Assembly (NCBI RefSeq): GCF_902459465.1
Contig: NC_047080.1
Coordinates: forward strand, 7,107,214 to 7,171,213
Length of the DNA stretch: 64,000 nucleotides
From: Asterias rubens
Taxonomy: Eukaryota; Echinodermata; Asteroidea; Forcipulatida; Asteriidae
Direction: 5' to 3'
Position numbers and translations under genes: made by a program. Below are positions 33,565 through 46,530 of the stretch, piece after piece. Each line of letters begins with the position of its first letter. Position 1 is the stretch's first letter. Below the pieces are notes generated by a model that saw nothing but the letters and a program-made list of their open reading frames with translations, searched no databases and was not told where the DNA came from.

Positions 33565-34526
33565 TGTAACGATTCCGGGGTGGGGTATGGTTCTTATAAA
33601 TTTAACCAAGCCGCCACTCTGGAATCTGAAGAAGCCACAGGGGAAGGATGAAACATAATATTGGGGGATTGTCCTTAAACTCATCGGATGGGGCACATTG
33701 AAATAAATCAACTGTTTCAAACAGAGGGTTGACATTAACCGCAAGGAACTACACAGTGTGTATTTTATTTAATCATACATGTTCAATCACAAAATGTACA
33801 TAGCGCCCTCTCTTGATTTAACCGGTATTAACTTAAGGTAATCTGCAATCAACCAGTTCGCTGGTTCATCATTCGCACGCAGCAGTACATGGTAGCGTGG
33901 CTGCTCGTGTTGTAGTAATTATCTAATGAGATTCGCCAATAAAGTGAGTAGCATCGTTTGCGTGTGTGTGTGTGTTCTTGAATGGTCTTGAATGGTCTTG
34001 AGGTCTTGAGTGGCGATCTCTAGTCTGGAAGCGACTGAGCTCCCTCTGGTTGGCTTTCGTCCCCTTTTAAAGCCTAGCAGAAGTACGCGCTGCACGCAGC
34101 TTGCCTAAGCCAGAGAACTGATTGGTTAATTTATAAGCGTTAAGAAGACAATAGACCTTATCGCAAATACCAATGCGCAAGCGCAGACTGTTGAATGAGG
34201 TGCATTGTGGGATATATATGGATCAAATTTGGGTACCAGCTAGACCACAATGCACCTAATTCCAAGCTTTACGCGCGCGCCCCGGTATTTGCGAAAAGGT
34301 CTATGTAAACACATTTTGGTAGCGTGTGCGCTAGCAGTTTGTAAGCGTGCGCGTAAAGCGCACGCGAACGCACAGTCCAAACGCACAACTAAATGTGTGA
34401 ACACTTAATTTAGCTGAAACTTACAATAATGGTGAATTAGCAAGACATTATAAATAAAGAGATAGCATTTAGGTTGTCTCAACAACTCTATAATTAATTC
34501 TAAAACGCAAGGCAGTTTTCGCCACA
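33565..34526 (-). repeat. 5' LTR, 962 bp including a 150-bp MITE
   Basis: Same sequence as the 3' LTR, interrupted at 34153-34302 by a MITE. As the upstream LTR it would carry the promoter for gag-pol; U3 is at the high-coordinate end. Confidence 0.95.
34153..34302. mobile_element. AT-target MITE (family C), 150 bp
   Basis: Ends AGACCTTATCGCAAATACC and GGTATTTGCGAAAAGGTCT are inverted. Comparison with the uninterrupted 3' LTR (GACAATGTAAAC) shows the insertion duplicated the dinucleotide AT. It contains repeated GTGCATTGTGG motifs and a GCGCGCG stretch. Non-coding. Confidence 0.9.
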
Positions 34527-35742
34527 CTATGCTTTCATAGTTACGAACTTTGTGAAACATCAACGGCTGTTTTGAAGCTGTAAACGAACATTCCATTCAA
34601 AGTTCTGAAGCAACAAAATTGTTAGAACGCAGTTTGGTCAGGACTCGGGATGTAGATTTTGCCAAATCCGTTTTGTATTAAGCAATCGGCCGTCGGGTTT
34701 TGTTATCGAAAGAGCCCTCATGTGCAGCTGAATCGGGTACTTTTTACGAATTTCTCCAAACAAAATTAACCAAACTGGCCTATAAACCCTTAAAACAACA
34801 AGGCAAATGTTTTCTGAAAGTGAATTAAGTGAGAGGATGTAGGGGTAGCTGGCATACAAAACCTCAAAATAACTAGGCAAATGTTTTCTGAAAGTGAATT
34901 AAGTGAGAGAATGTAGGAGTAGTTATTAAAGACCAATAAAATTACCGTTTCTATTATTTTAGTTTGTATAGGGTTCCACAGATAATTATGATAACATATA
35001 AAATTGGATGTTTTATCAGGGGACTTCGTCACGCGGGGCGCGCGCCCCGGCGGATGTTGACCAGAAAGTTTACATGAGAATTAATTGATATGAGAATAAA
35101 CTATAATGAAAGCAGTTTGGGCGGGACTCAGGATGTACATTTTGCCAAGTTTAACTGAATAATAGCAAATGTGCTCAACACAATAAAATAAGTGTGTCAT
35201 TGGAGCAGTGTACGTGCTATATTTTTAGTCGACTAAACATTATTACCCTTACAGCCATCTTAGCTGGGAAATACTCAGTGCAGTGGATAAAATTGACACA
35301 ATGACAAAAGCCGATTGAATTAAAACTATGAGTAAAAGAGGCGAAACATAATCCACATTACGGATAATGCGTTGGCCCGCTCGATCAACACTAAAATATT
35401 ACGAAATACCCTACATAGCATGCCAAGTACCATCATTGCCAAGTATACCCATCCCCAATATTAAAGCTCAGTTCCAGAAATAAACACCAATTCCTTTAGT
35501 TGGAGAACGCAAGAGAGAAGGTGAGGAGGGGAGGCGACGCGTCGCGACGTTTCACAACTAAGTTGTGCACGCTCAACAATTAATTTTTATCAAAATACAA
35601 CATTAATGACAAATTTCCATACCGATTATAAATACAATTTCTAATCCAATCCTACGAAATGATTATTACCTGTAAGAATACCTCCCTTGCCCCCACATTA
35701 CCTTTTACAACATTTTTGTAGAATCCTCCTCATCTGCTAGTT
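34527..35742. other. Stretch without a gene; local direct duplication
   Basis: 34789-34852 and 34857-34920 are direct copies sharing AGGCAAATGTTTTCTGAAAG and GTGAATTAAGTGAGAG. Otherwise AT-rich with no recognisable feature. Confidence 0.5.
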
Positions 35743-37168
35743 TTATTCAATCATAGACCTTATCGCAAATACCAATGCGCAAGCGCAGACTGTTGAATGA
35801 GGTGCATTGTGGGATAGATATGGATCAAATTTGGATACCAGCTGGACCACAATGCACCTAATTCCAAGCTTTACGCGCGCGCCCCGGTATTTGCGAAAAG
35901 GTGCCTTTTCGCAAATACCGGGGCGCGCGCGTAAAGCTTGGAATTAGGTGCATTGTGGTCCAGCTGGTATCCAAATTTGATCCATATCTATCCCACAATG
36001 CACCTCATTCAACAGTCTGCGCTTGCGCATTGGTATTTGCGATAAGGTCTATAGACCTTATCGCAAATACCGGGGCGCGCGCGTAAAGCTTGGAATTAGG
36101 TGCATTGTGGTCTTGCTGGTATCAAAATTTGATCCATATCTATCCCACAATGCACCTCATTCAACAGTCTGCGCTTGCGCATTGGTATTTGCGATAAGGT
36201 CTATAGACCTTATCGCAAATACCGGGGCGCGCGCGTAAAGCTTGGAATTAGGTGCATTGTGGTCTTGCTGGTATCAAAATTTGATCCATATCTATCCCAC
36301 AATGCACCTCATTCAACAGTCTGCGCTTGCGCATTGGTATTTGCGATAAGGTCTATGTTCAATCACAAAATTTACATAGCGCCCTCTCTTGATTTAAACG
36401 GTATTAACTTAAGGTATTCTGCAATCAATCAGTCTGCTGGTTCATTCGCACGCAGATGGTAGCGTGGCTGCTCGTGTTGTAGTAATTATCTCATGAGATT
36501 CGCCAATAAAGTGAGTAGCATCATTTGCGTGTGTGTGTTCTTGAATGGTCTTGAGTTCTTGAGGTCTTGAATGGTCTTGAGTTCTTGAGGTCTTGAGTGG
36601 CGATCTCTAGTCTGGAAGCGACTGAGCCCCGACCATAGAAATAGAACCCGGAGAACGCTGAGTGTCTCATTGTGCGTGCGGTTTCGACCGAGCTCTGGTT
36701 TTCGTCTCCTTTTAAAGCCTAGCAGAAGTACGCGCTGCACTAAGCCAGAGAACCGATTGGTTTATTTTGACATCGCGTATACGCACCAATCGTTCAAACG
36801 ATAAAAAACGTTTGCGCGAACAGTTGCGAGTCGTTTGCGCGAGTGGAACGCACCCTAGATCGGCCGTGCGGCGCGTACATACACGGGTTCTGGCATGGGG
36901 GCCGCCATTGCCTATCTCCCGTGTTTATTTTCGCGCGTAACATTTCGAACGTGAAATTTTTACCAAAACTTGTTCTACACAAGCAATGGCGCGTATGCAC
37001 GCGCGGCCGATCTAGTTATTTAATTATATATCTATGGTGAACACTTATTTAGCTTAAGTAAAAATCCGGAATAGTAAATTAGCAAGACATTATTAATAAA
37101 AGATATATAATTAAATTGTCTCCAACAACTCTATTATTAATTCTAAAACGCAAGGCAGTTTCGCCACA
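35743..37168 (-). repeat. Degenerate LTR remnant of the same family, with nested insertions
   Basis: 36356-36630 and 37040-37168 follow the LTR sequence (GTTCAATCACAAAATTTACA through to CAAGGCAGTTTCGCCACA) with substitutions and small deletions; the U5 end is missing. Unrelated or rearranged sequence fills 36630-37040, including a CGCGGCCGATCTAGTTATTT segment also present at 46599. Four MITEs are inserted at 35755-36354. Confidence 0.7.
35755..36354. repeat. Array of four abutting family C MITEs
   Basis: Units at 35755-35902, 35903-36050, 36053-36202 and 36205-36354. Unit 1 is in opposite orientation to units 2-4, making a near-perfect palindrome centred at about 35902. Units 2/3 and 3/4 are separated by exactly AT, the element's own target duplication. 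Units 3 and 4 look identical. Confidence 0.9.
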
Positions 37169-37184
37169 ATAATATTATACACAG

Positions 37185-37925
37185 AATAACCTGAAATCAC
37201 AGTTTGTTTTGATAAAATAAACTCAGTAAAATATCAGATAAACCAGTGACGTAAAATTGTTGCTTTGTCTGTGTTTTTTTTTAGGGATGGGGGGGGGGGT
37301 CAAATCTATTATTTTCTATACTATGAATCAAAAACTACAGTGCAGCGGTCTTTCACTCACATGGACAAATTTTGGCAAATTTTAATTCGCCCCAGATTAC
37401 AATCCTTTTGAACCACTGAAATTGCCATTTTCAAAACAATTACACATTAGTTTTTCCCTTTTTTTGTTTCGAATTCAAGCAAAAACAAGTTCACATAAAA
37501 AGAAAAAATGCAATATGCACCCAGGAGTCATCTCATGCTAGACATGCTGAAATCAAAGATTGTTTTGATTTAATAAACTCAGTAAAATATCAGATAAGCC
37601 ATGGAAAACACAGACATAGCAACAATTCTAAGTCAGACTTAGAATTGTTGCTTTGGCTGTGTTTTGTAAAGTTTCTCTGATTTACTGTTACACACTTATC
37701 TTTATTTGCAACCCCTGTTTCAGTTCCGCTAAGCATTATTTTTTCTAGACTTAATTCTAGGCAAATTTAATTCAACCAAAGATTGCAATCTCTTCGAACC
37801 ACTGAAATTGCCATTTCTAAATAAATTACACACTTCTTGCCCCTTTTCTGTTTCAAAGTTAAGCAAAAACAAGTTCACAGAAAAAAACAATATGCACTGC
37901 CCACGTTCATCAGCTCATGCTAGAC
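37185..37925. repeat. Direct duplication, two units of about 365 bp
   Basis: 37185-37550 and 37552-37925 share, in order, AAACTCAGTAAAATATCAGATAA, GAACCACTGAAATTGCCATTT, AAGCAAAAACAAGTTCACA and CTCATGCTAGACA with moderate divergence. No coding frame. Confidence 0.6.
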
Positions 37926-38776
37926 AGGCCCTTTGGTTGTTATGGCGAACGCTTCCTCCCTGGTAAGGGTACCATACACGCGAAATTACAATGCCGATAT
38001 CAATCGATGATGTCTTCGTTAGCCAATCAGCGTTCAGGAAAACCATGTTGTCTAGTGGTGAGTCTTTTTTTTTTTTTTTGTCGTAATGTGAGATTTGGAT
38101 TAACGGTGGAAATCGCTGTATCCTGACTGGACTAGGAACGATCCGGTCTCGGTTTAAACCATAGAGCTATATATATTGACTAGAGAGCTAACACCCCGCG
38201 TTATACACGCACCAATGTTTTGAAGCCGTGTGGGCGCATCCATGTTTATGTACAAACCATAAAGCTATATATTGACTAGAGCGCTAACTTGCTCTGCGTT
38301 TTGAAGCCACCCTGGGCGCAGACATGTTTGATGTGTTGCGTGATTACAGAACGATCTTAATTTTAGGAGAACACACATTGCCGCGATTTTTTTTTACATT
38401 TGGCGTGGGCGCTTACATACGCGACTGTCCATTGCGTACTTCCGCGCCATGAAAACTGTAAGTTCGACTTGGTTGACGTACTAAAAAAAGTATACGCGCC
38501 TTTTAAACATGATGCACACAGAGATATAGAACTAAATAACTAGATCGGCCGCGCGTACAATACGCTGGTTCAGCCTGTGCGCTGCCATTAATCACGTGCT
38601 GACGGCAACGCGCAACATTTGAAATGATGTGACGAGCATGCTTTCGACGACTAAACACACATTTTGACTAAAACGAGGAGCCAAACGTCTTTAAATTTCC
38701 GGATACTGTAGTCTCTTTCCATCCATTGTTAGAATAGGCCTAACGTTTACCGAGTATTTCTTATGGTGTAGATGAA

Positions 38777-41700
38777 ATGGTGACTAATTGTGCAGCAGCT
38801 ATATGTAAAAGCCGAGGGAGGAGAACAGAACCTGGAGGACAATCTCTCCCTAAACTGAGATACCATAGGTGAGTACAAGTACATGTACATAAACACTCAT
38901 TATACAAATTTATGCGTGCACTATAGTTGGGATAAATGCTAGGCCTAATTTGTTGAGGGTGGTCGATGATACAGGAGTCCAGAGTCAGAGTTCGTTATTG
39001 AGGTTAAACTAACGGTTCTTTTCAGAAAACAAGAACAAAAGAATGAAAAGAAATATAGATTACTGACACCAACGGCGAAGCAAATCGTATGCCCTACTTA
39101 CTACTAACTGGGCAGTCATTGGGCCAGATAAATAAAAACTAGCATTTGCTTTTACTAGTCTTTTACTTAAATCCTTATAAATAAAAGTAAGCCTTAATAT
39201 TGCAATTGGTCGAACTAGTAGGTAAAATCAATGCTTGAGGGACTCTTCTTATTGAGACATTTTACTATTACCTGATAGTTTCACAAGATACTGGGCCGTA
39301 TAAAGGGCAGCATTAACAAAATGTCGATAAGTTTAAGATCAGGCATGAGAATTTGCTCAAATCTCTATAAATAACCTTTTACTGCAAAAACACCATGTAC
39401 TTGAACGGATTAGTAAGTGGTCGGAGAAAAGCACAATAGCGGGGTATTCAGGAGTATAACAATAGGCATAGACTCGCAGATCAATAGCGATTAACTGAAA
39501 TGCAGGCAGGGCAGTTTCCACTTAGTCAAAGTTTTTGATGGCGGCAGTGGCTATGAGGAAACAGCCAGCCTCTCCACGCCAGCGCTCCAGAGATTGGTTC
39601 TTTTAGAGCAATTAAAGTACACACCAAATTTATAAGTAACATTTGTAGTTGGATCATTAGGCCAAGGGAAAAATAACCCTTTAATACTGACGCGATACCG
39701 AGTCATATATGCAACACTGTTGTTCAAGTAAAATCTCAAGCTCCTCATGCAGTATGCAGTAGCTTGTAAAAATACAAGTAATTGCTACAGTATGTTAGTA
39801 AAATGTCGTTTTTATTTATATGTCTATAAGTGAAAGGTAATCCAGCGAGCAAAATGTTCATGCCTGATCTTTTACTTTTCAGTCTTCTTGCTAATGCTGA
39901 ACCTTTAACTTGATAAGTAATTGCTAGTTTTTATTTATCCGGCCCATTAACCATAGCATAGACTCATATGGTGGCTTTAAAGGGACATCGCAAATATATA
40001 TTGACGCCAATATTGACGCCAATATTTGCGACTTTTACCCCAAGTTGCAAATATTGACGCCAATATTGACGCCAATATTCACGACTTGGCCCAAAGTCGC
40101 AAATATTGACGCCAATATTCACGCCAATATTCACGACTTGGCCCAAAGTCGCAAATATTGACGCCAATATTGACGCCAATATTCACGACATGGGCCCTAT
40201 GTCGCAAATATTGACGCCAATATTGACGCCAATATTCACAACATGGGTCAAATGTCGCAAATATTGACGCCAATATTGACGCCAATATTCACGACATGAC
40301 CTAAGTCGCGAATATTGACGCCAATATTGGCGCCAATATTTACGACATTGCCTCCAAGTCGCAAATATTGACGCCAATATTGACGCCAATATTCACGACA
40401 TGGGCTACACGTCGCAAATATTTACGCCAATATTGACGCCAATATTCACGACATGGGCCCCAAGTCGCAAATATTTACGCCAATATTCACGACATGGGCC
40501 CCAAGTCGCAAACCCGCTCAGGCGTGAATATTCATTGTTTTTTTAGCAACCTAGGTAGCTGGGTGGGCAAGAAAATAGTCTGGCTACTCGTGCTGCGCCG
40601 CGCCATGCGTAGGAAAGTACAGCCAGAGATCGGTGGGTCTGGGTGCCAGACTGTGTGGGAAACAGACTCCCCAAGTTGCTTTAAAAAAAATTCACGCCTG
40701 AGTGGGTTTGCGACTTGGGCTATGTCGTGAATATTGGCGTCAATATTGGCGTAAATATTTGCGACGTGTAGCCCATGTCGTGAATATTGGCGTCAATATT
40801 GGCGTCAATATTTGCGACATAGGGCCCATGTCGTGAATATTGCCGTCAATATTGGCGTCAATATTTGCGACATAGGGCCCATGTCGTGAATATTGGCGTC
40901 AATATTGGCGTCAATATTTGCGACATAGGGCCCATGTCGTGAATATTGCCGTCAATATTGGCGTCAATATTTGCGACATAGGGCCCATGTCGTGAATATT
41001 GGCGTCAATATTGGCGTCAATATTTGCGACATTTGACCCATGTTGTGAATATTGGCGTCAATATTGGCGTCAATATTTGCGACTTTGGGCCAAGTCGTGA
41101 ATATTGGCGTCAATATTGGCGTCAATATTTGCGACTTTGGGCCAAGTCGTGAATATTGGCGTCAATATTGGCGTCAATATTTGCAACTTGGGGTAAAAGT
41201 CGCAAATATTGGCGTCAATATTGGCGTCAATATATATTTGCGATGTCCCTTTAAAGCCACCATAGACTCATGCTTGCGTTCTGATTAAATCCAAAGACGC
41301 ATTTTCTTAATCAGCTGAGGCAACTGACATCATTTGAATTCATATTCGAAACAGACATTCAGCGCCAAGTTGCAGAGTTATTTTTCAAGTGTAAAATACA
41401 AACAAGCAACAATTATTAAAGCTCATAATTATTTACCAATAGACCCTATTGATTTTTGTTTCCATCTCAGATTTCCCCTCAAGGACAAAAAGAGGATGAG
41501 CATTTGGTTGCACAGAGTAAAGAGGAAACTACCAAATGGCAAACCTTGGCACCCAACTGAACATGACATGTTATGCAGCGACCATTTTTCTGCCGAGTGC
41601 TTTGAGGTTCGATGGGGTAAAACATATCTTCGCGATAACGCCTCGCCATCATTGTTTGAGGACTACCCAAGTCATTTAAAGCATGTAAGATCAACACAAA

Positions 41701-44700
41701 GCCAAGAACTAAAAGTTGAATTTTTACTATATTTGTTTCATTATAGTAAAACGGATGTTGAGTTGCTTTTAAAATATGATTGTTGTGAAACTATACTGAT
41801 ACTTTATCATACGTGTATTTTGTTACAAGCGGTCGTAAAACAAACAATTGCAAGATTCAAACATGCATCGTCAATAGAAAAAGGTATGCTATATAGTGTA
41901 TATCAGAGCTTACCAAACAACATGTTTTAAGCTCACCGCTCTTATTAATCTTGCAATAATTTCCCCTTTAAATATAGAGCAAATGTGATCTCTTCGAAGA
42001 TGGCCTTAAGCCCCCGAAGAAGAGTACAAGGCCAGTCGTCAAAGACGAAACTTCACTTGCCCCCTCACCACCAAAAGCAAGTAATCTGAGCGACCACGAC
42101 TATTCACGGCCAACAGAAATGGATCTACCACAAAGTGTGGTAGACCAAATCGCAAGTCTAAAAAAAGATTCAAAAGAGCTCAAACGTACAAATAGCCGCT
42201 TGTCCAAGAAGCTCACAACAGTAAAACAAGTTGTGCTTTCTTTGAAGAAAGAAAGCCTCGTCACAAGCGACAGGGCCGAGACGATGGAGTCGAATTTCTC
42301 TAATTTGCAGTTGGAATTCCTTGATAAGAGGCACGACTCGTTAGGAGATAACCAAAGCTACAGCGATGAGATGAAAAAGTTCTCCCTGTATCTGTACTAC
42401 TGCTCCCTCAAAGCATATGAGTTCATCAGGAAAAAGATCAAGTTGCCTTCAGTACGCACTGTGAGGAGATGGCTGGCTACAATATCCTGCTACCCTGGTT
42501 TTACAAAGGAGGCATTGGATGCCATTAGAGAAAAACATGCATCTTCAGAGCACGAAACCCTTGTTTGTCTCATGGTGGATGGAATGAGCATCCGGAAGCA
42601 GGTGGAATTTGACGGGTCTTGTTACGTAGGGTACGTTAAATTAAGTCTTTACAAAAATGCCACTTTGTTAAAATGGATTTTTTTAGTTTGATTAGTGCTG
42701 CTAATGTTTTTTTACATTTCTTTCCCTTTAAAAAACAGATACGAAAATCTCGGCTTTGGAAACATCAGCTGTTGTCCTGCTACTGAGTGCATAGTTCTGA
42801 TGGCAGTTGGAATGAATGACAATTGGAAACTTCCAATTGGATACTTTCCTGTAGCAAAAATGTGCGCTGAGACACAGATGCGACTGATTACAGAGGCCTT
42901 GGTTCTGCTGTGGGATATTGGAGTAACAGTAGTTTCATTAACTGGTAAGTTTGCTAATACTTCATTATAAATCAACCAAGGAGTACTGTGGAATTGTTAC
43001 AGTTTTGATATACCAACATCTCGTTGTCCACAGGTGACGGATTGAGTGCGAACCTTGCAACAGCAAAGCTCCTTGGAGTGGTCTTAGACCCCCCTCATAG
43101 TATGCAAACGTGGTTTCCACATCCATGTAATCCGCTGGAGAAAGTAATAATGGTACATACTCGATGCCTGCCATATGCTCAAACTCATGCGCAACTTACT
43201 TGGTTCTTGGAAAGTCCTCTTGGATGGAGAAGCCAACTCATATGGTGAGCTAAATCTTCTAACTTATTTTTGTTTTAATCTACATTCCCTGTACTACCAA
43301 AAAGGAAGAAATAAACACTTAAATAAATTAATGAATTAATCAATAATAAACACAAAATGCAAAAACAGAAATAAAATTCAAAATAATTAAAATAAACTAA
43401 TAAACAAAAAATAAATCGCACATTATTTTGTAAATTTAGTGTGTTGGCAGTTCATTGAAAACCTTCATCAAACCCAAGATGCAGAAGGGCTCCGAGCAGC
43501 AAACAAGCTTCGTTCAGCACACATACAATGGCAAAAGCAGAAGATGAAAGTATCATTGGCCGCACAGACGATCAGCAACTCGGTGGCAACAAGTTTAGAG
43601 TTTCTGAGAGATCTGGGTCAACCAATGTTTCGAGGCTGCGAGGCAACTACAAAGTTCCTTCGAACTATTGACAGGTATATGATCTAGTTCTTGTTGTTAT
43701 GGAAAACTAAAACGTGCTTCCTTATAATTTTATATTTCGATCCGCTCTGTGTAATCTTACATTATTGTATACTTTCAGATTGTTTGATATCTGTAATTCA
43801 AGAAATCCGTCTGCAAAAGGTTTCAAGGAACCCCTTAAGCTCTCCAACTTGGCGTCATGGCGACCATTCATGGAGAGGGCTAGGCTGTACCTGATGAACT
43901 TGAGGGACATCAAGGGTATTCCCGTCATCGATACACGAAAGAAGACGGCACTGGTCGGCTTTATTGCCGATATTCAGTCCATCGATGGTATCTTTCAAGA
44001 CCTATGTGAGGGTCCACAGCCCAAACTGAAGTACGTCATATTAAGCATTACAAAAATATATATATATTTATTATTTGTAATAATATTTAGATTTGTGTAT
44101 CTCGTAACATTCCATTGATGTAAAAGTATAGATTCTGGCGACAATGGAAAGTATATGGAAATGTAGCTATATCTGGCATGTTTTACAATGTACGGTTTCC
44201 AGGTATTTGTTGACTTACAAGTTGAGCCAAGACCACCTGGAGCTCTTCTTCGGTGCTATCAGGGGTAGAGGAGGGCACAACAATAACCCATCTGTTGCCC
44301 AGTTCAGGTGTATGTAAACCATGTTAAACTAGAAATGACGAATATTTCGTAAAGGGGATGTAAAGTGTATGTTATGCATATTATTGGCACTCTTGAATTG
44401 TATTATATTAATTGGATCTGCTTAAATTCTGTCACATAGACGAGCGTACCGCCCGACAGCTCCTGTTGTGCCACATCAATCCGCCGCCATCAAACACAAA
44501 CTCAACGGTACAGGATGACACGACCCTATACTGTCCCTAACCCCACCTACAGATGTCATCACGACCACACCTGGAGTACCTCCTGAACTCAGTGAGTTTA
44601 ATTGCAATGTAGTTGCATATATAGCTGGATTCGTGATAAGAAAAATCGTCAAATCAATCAATCCATGCACCGAATGCATGGAGGCGCTAGTAAAACTTCC

Positions 44701-45195
44701 TCCAATTCCTCATCACTACGACAGGCATCTTCATCTAATCCAACTACGAGATAACGGGGGGTTGATATACCCATCTGATGACGCCATGGCCGTTTGTAAA
44801 GCTTCGGAGAGAGTGTTCCGTATGTATAATGGTACCACCACACCGTCACCTATGGCCAACCTTATGGAGACCATGGTAGGAAGAGCAGCCCAAGATATGA
44901 TTAAGAGTGGTGTGTTTTCGTCACCACAGCACACCCTTGATCCAACTAATTCTTTCCTCCACGATCCATCACATGGAGAGAGCCTGTAACCAGCATCGCT
45001 CGCCAGTATCTTCGAGTCAGGGCGTATGACTTCGGGAAAAAAACAACAGAGAAACTTCAAGGCCAGAAAGTATACGAAGCGTGTATTCCAAGTTGGTTTT
45101 GTTCAAAGGGCAATAAAACTACAAAGGACATGACTGGTTTCAGACGATTGGTGATTTTTACAAAATATTGTAGTCAACATTTAAAAGACTATTAG
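38777..45195 (+). pseudogene. THAP-domain P-element-type transposase (THAP9-like), multi-exon, decayed
   Basis: Exons inferred from splice sites and phase: 38777-38868, 41471-41684, 41978-42630, 42739-42944, 43034-43244, 43440-43674, 43779-44030, 44203-44307, 44422 to about 45195. Exons 1-2 encode a THAP zinc finger (NCAAAICKSR ... LCSDHF, C2CH). Exon 3 has a coiled coil and enters the RNase H-like core (LVCLMVDGMSIRKQ), continuing with GDGLSANLATAKLLG, a DACHMLKLMRN segment and SQDHLELFFGAIRGRGG, all hallmarks of P/THAP9 transposases. The reading frame is broken near 43150, 44455, 44530-44550 (with a stop) and 44988, so it should not make a full enzyme. Exon 1 is separated from exon 2 by an intron enlarged by a nested transposon. 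Host-domesticated THAP9 is unlikely, given the terminal repeats and breaks. Confidence 0.85.
39968..41263. mobile_element. Foldback transposon with minisatellite arms, 1,296 bp
   Basis: Flanked by AGACTCAT on both sides (39960-39967 and 41264-41271), an 8-bp target duplication. The ends start ATGGTGGCTTTAAAGGGACA and mirror each other; each arm (about 550 bp) is a tandem array of roughly 52-62-bp units made of CAATATTGACGC repeats ending in a TCACGACATGGGCC-like spacer. The centre (about 40510-40715) is unique. No transposase; long open frames such as 40183-40389 are repeat artefacts. Inserted in intron 1 of the P-like transposase. Confidence 0.9.
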
Positions 45196-45211
45196 GACGC
45201 CAGTTGTTTAA

Positions 45212-45585
45212 AGGCAGTGCACACTTGGTAATTACTCAAAATAATGTTTAGCATGAAACCTCACTTGGTAACGAGTAATGGGGAGAGGTTGATAGTATAA
45301 CACATTTTGAGAAACGGTTCTTTCTGAAGTGACGTAGTTTTCGAAAAAGAAGTAACTTTCCACGAATTTGATTTCGAGACCTCAAGTTTAGAATTTGAGG
45401 TCTCGAAATCAAGCATCTGAAAGCGCACAACTTCGTGTGACGAGGGTATTTTTTATTTCATTCATATCCCGCAACTTCGACGACCAATTGAGCTCAAATT
45501 TTCACAGCTTTGTTATTTTATCCATATGTTTAGATACACCAAGTGAGATGACTGGTCTTTGACAATTACCAATAGTGTCCTGTCT
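45212..45585. mobile_element. TTAA MITE family A, full copy, 374 bp
   Basis: TTAA at 45208-45211 and 45586-45589. Same internal text as the 13484 copy (GGTAACGAGTAATGG, GACCTCAAGTTTAG). Inserted just downstream of the transposase stop, inside the P-like element. Confidence 0.85.
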
Positions 45586-46530
45586 TTAAATCATGACGGG
45601 TCCTCAACTTCTTTTAAGTTTGACCAGAGCGGACCTCATAGAATTGCTTAAAAATAATCATTGTATAATTCCAAGATGTCATTATGTACCAAAATATTTG
45701 GTAAAATTCTACCGTGAGGCCGTTTTTACATAGACTTTTGTTTTCGTTCATTTGAAAGAGAGCATGTTTTATCTCTTCTTCGGGGATTTTGTTGTTATCC
45801 GAATCTTCAAGGATACCTTCAGGAATTGCTTAAGCTTCAATGTTCGACACAATTTCATCTAAATGGGTTTTGGATAAATACTCTGAATTGTACAGGTTAC
45901 TTTAGAACTCAGTAGCAACATCGATCATTATTCAATCATTTATTTATTTTTTTGTTTATTTATTTATTTAATTATTTTGTCATCATTTAATTTCATTTTG
46001 TTTATCTTTATTATTGTTTTAAACTGTTCTTTTTTATCAATATTTTGTGCCGTTCTTTATTGGGAATTTCATATCTTTCGATAATGACGAGTTCGTTGAA
46101 GCATCTCTAATCTATCTTGTTTCAGCTGTCATGTCTTATGTTCGTCTGTTCTTTTGTTTGCGTGTCTGTCTGTCTGTTTGTGTTTTCTGTGTTTGTCTGT
46201 GTGTCTTTTTTTTACAAGGTTCTACTTATCAAAACAGTCACATACTCTTATCTTATCATTACATTTATCCTGCTTAGGTCTTCATTGCTTTACTCAAGCT
46301 TCATCTTGTCGACCCTTTCACAGAAGTATGGAAATAAAATGTGTGTCTGAATGGAACTGAATTAATTGAATTTAAAAACTTTACTGCTTAATTGGTTAGT
46401 TTGAACTGCATTGTAGCTACCCACAAACATGTTAAGTCAATGTTAAGACGATCGTTTAATATGTACACTACTTGTTAGTAACACGAAACTGGCATTGTCA
46501 ATTATTTTTATTCTGCGCGTTGCCGTCAGC
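45586..46530. other. Stretch without a supported gene
   Basis: AT-rich sequence of the P-like element's right interior, with a TTTATTTA-rich patch at 45930-46020 and a TGTCTGTCTGTTTGT simple repeat near 46160. No coding evidence. Confidence 0.5.

Larger units (their letters stand above)
25859..34526 (-). mobile_element. Full-length Ty3/gypsy-type LTR retrotransposon
   Basis: Two LTRs (25859-26668 and 33565-34526) starting TG and ending CA enclose, on the minus strand, a primer-binding site, gag, pol and a polypurine tract. The pol order (protease, reverse transcriptase, RNase H, integrase) is that of Ty3/gypsy elements. By eye the LTRs show no mismatch apart from a 150-bp MITE in the right (5') LTR, and gag and pol have no internal stops, so the insertion looks young. 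Flanks GTAT (left) and CTAT (right) could be a 4-bp target duplication with one difference. No env-like frame was found. Confidence 0.95.

Noticed and set aside
35901..36462. Repeated 60-95-codon open frames with the same peptide
   Set aside because: They lie in the four-copy MITE array and translate the repeat.
39964..41288. Open frames with MASILASIFAT-type peptides in both directions
   Set aside because: Artefacts of the foldback transposon's tandem arms.
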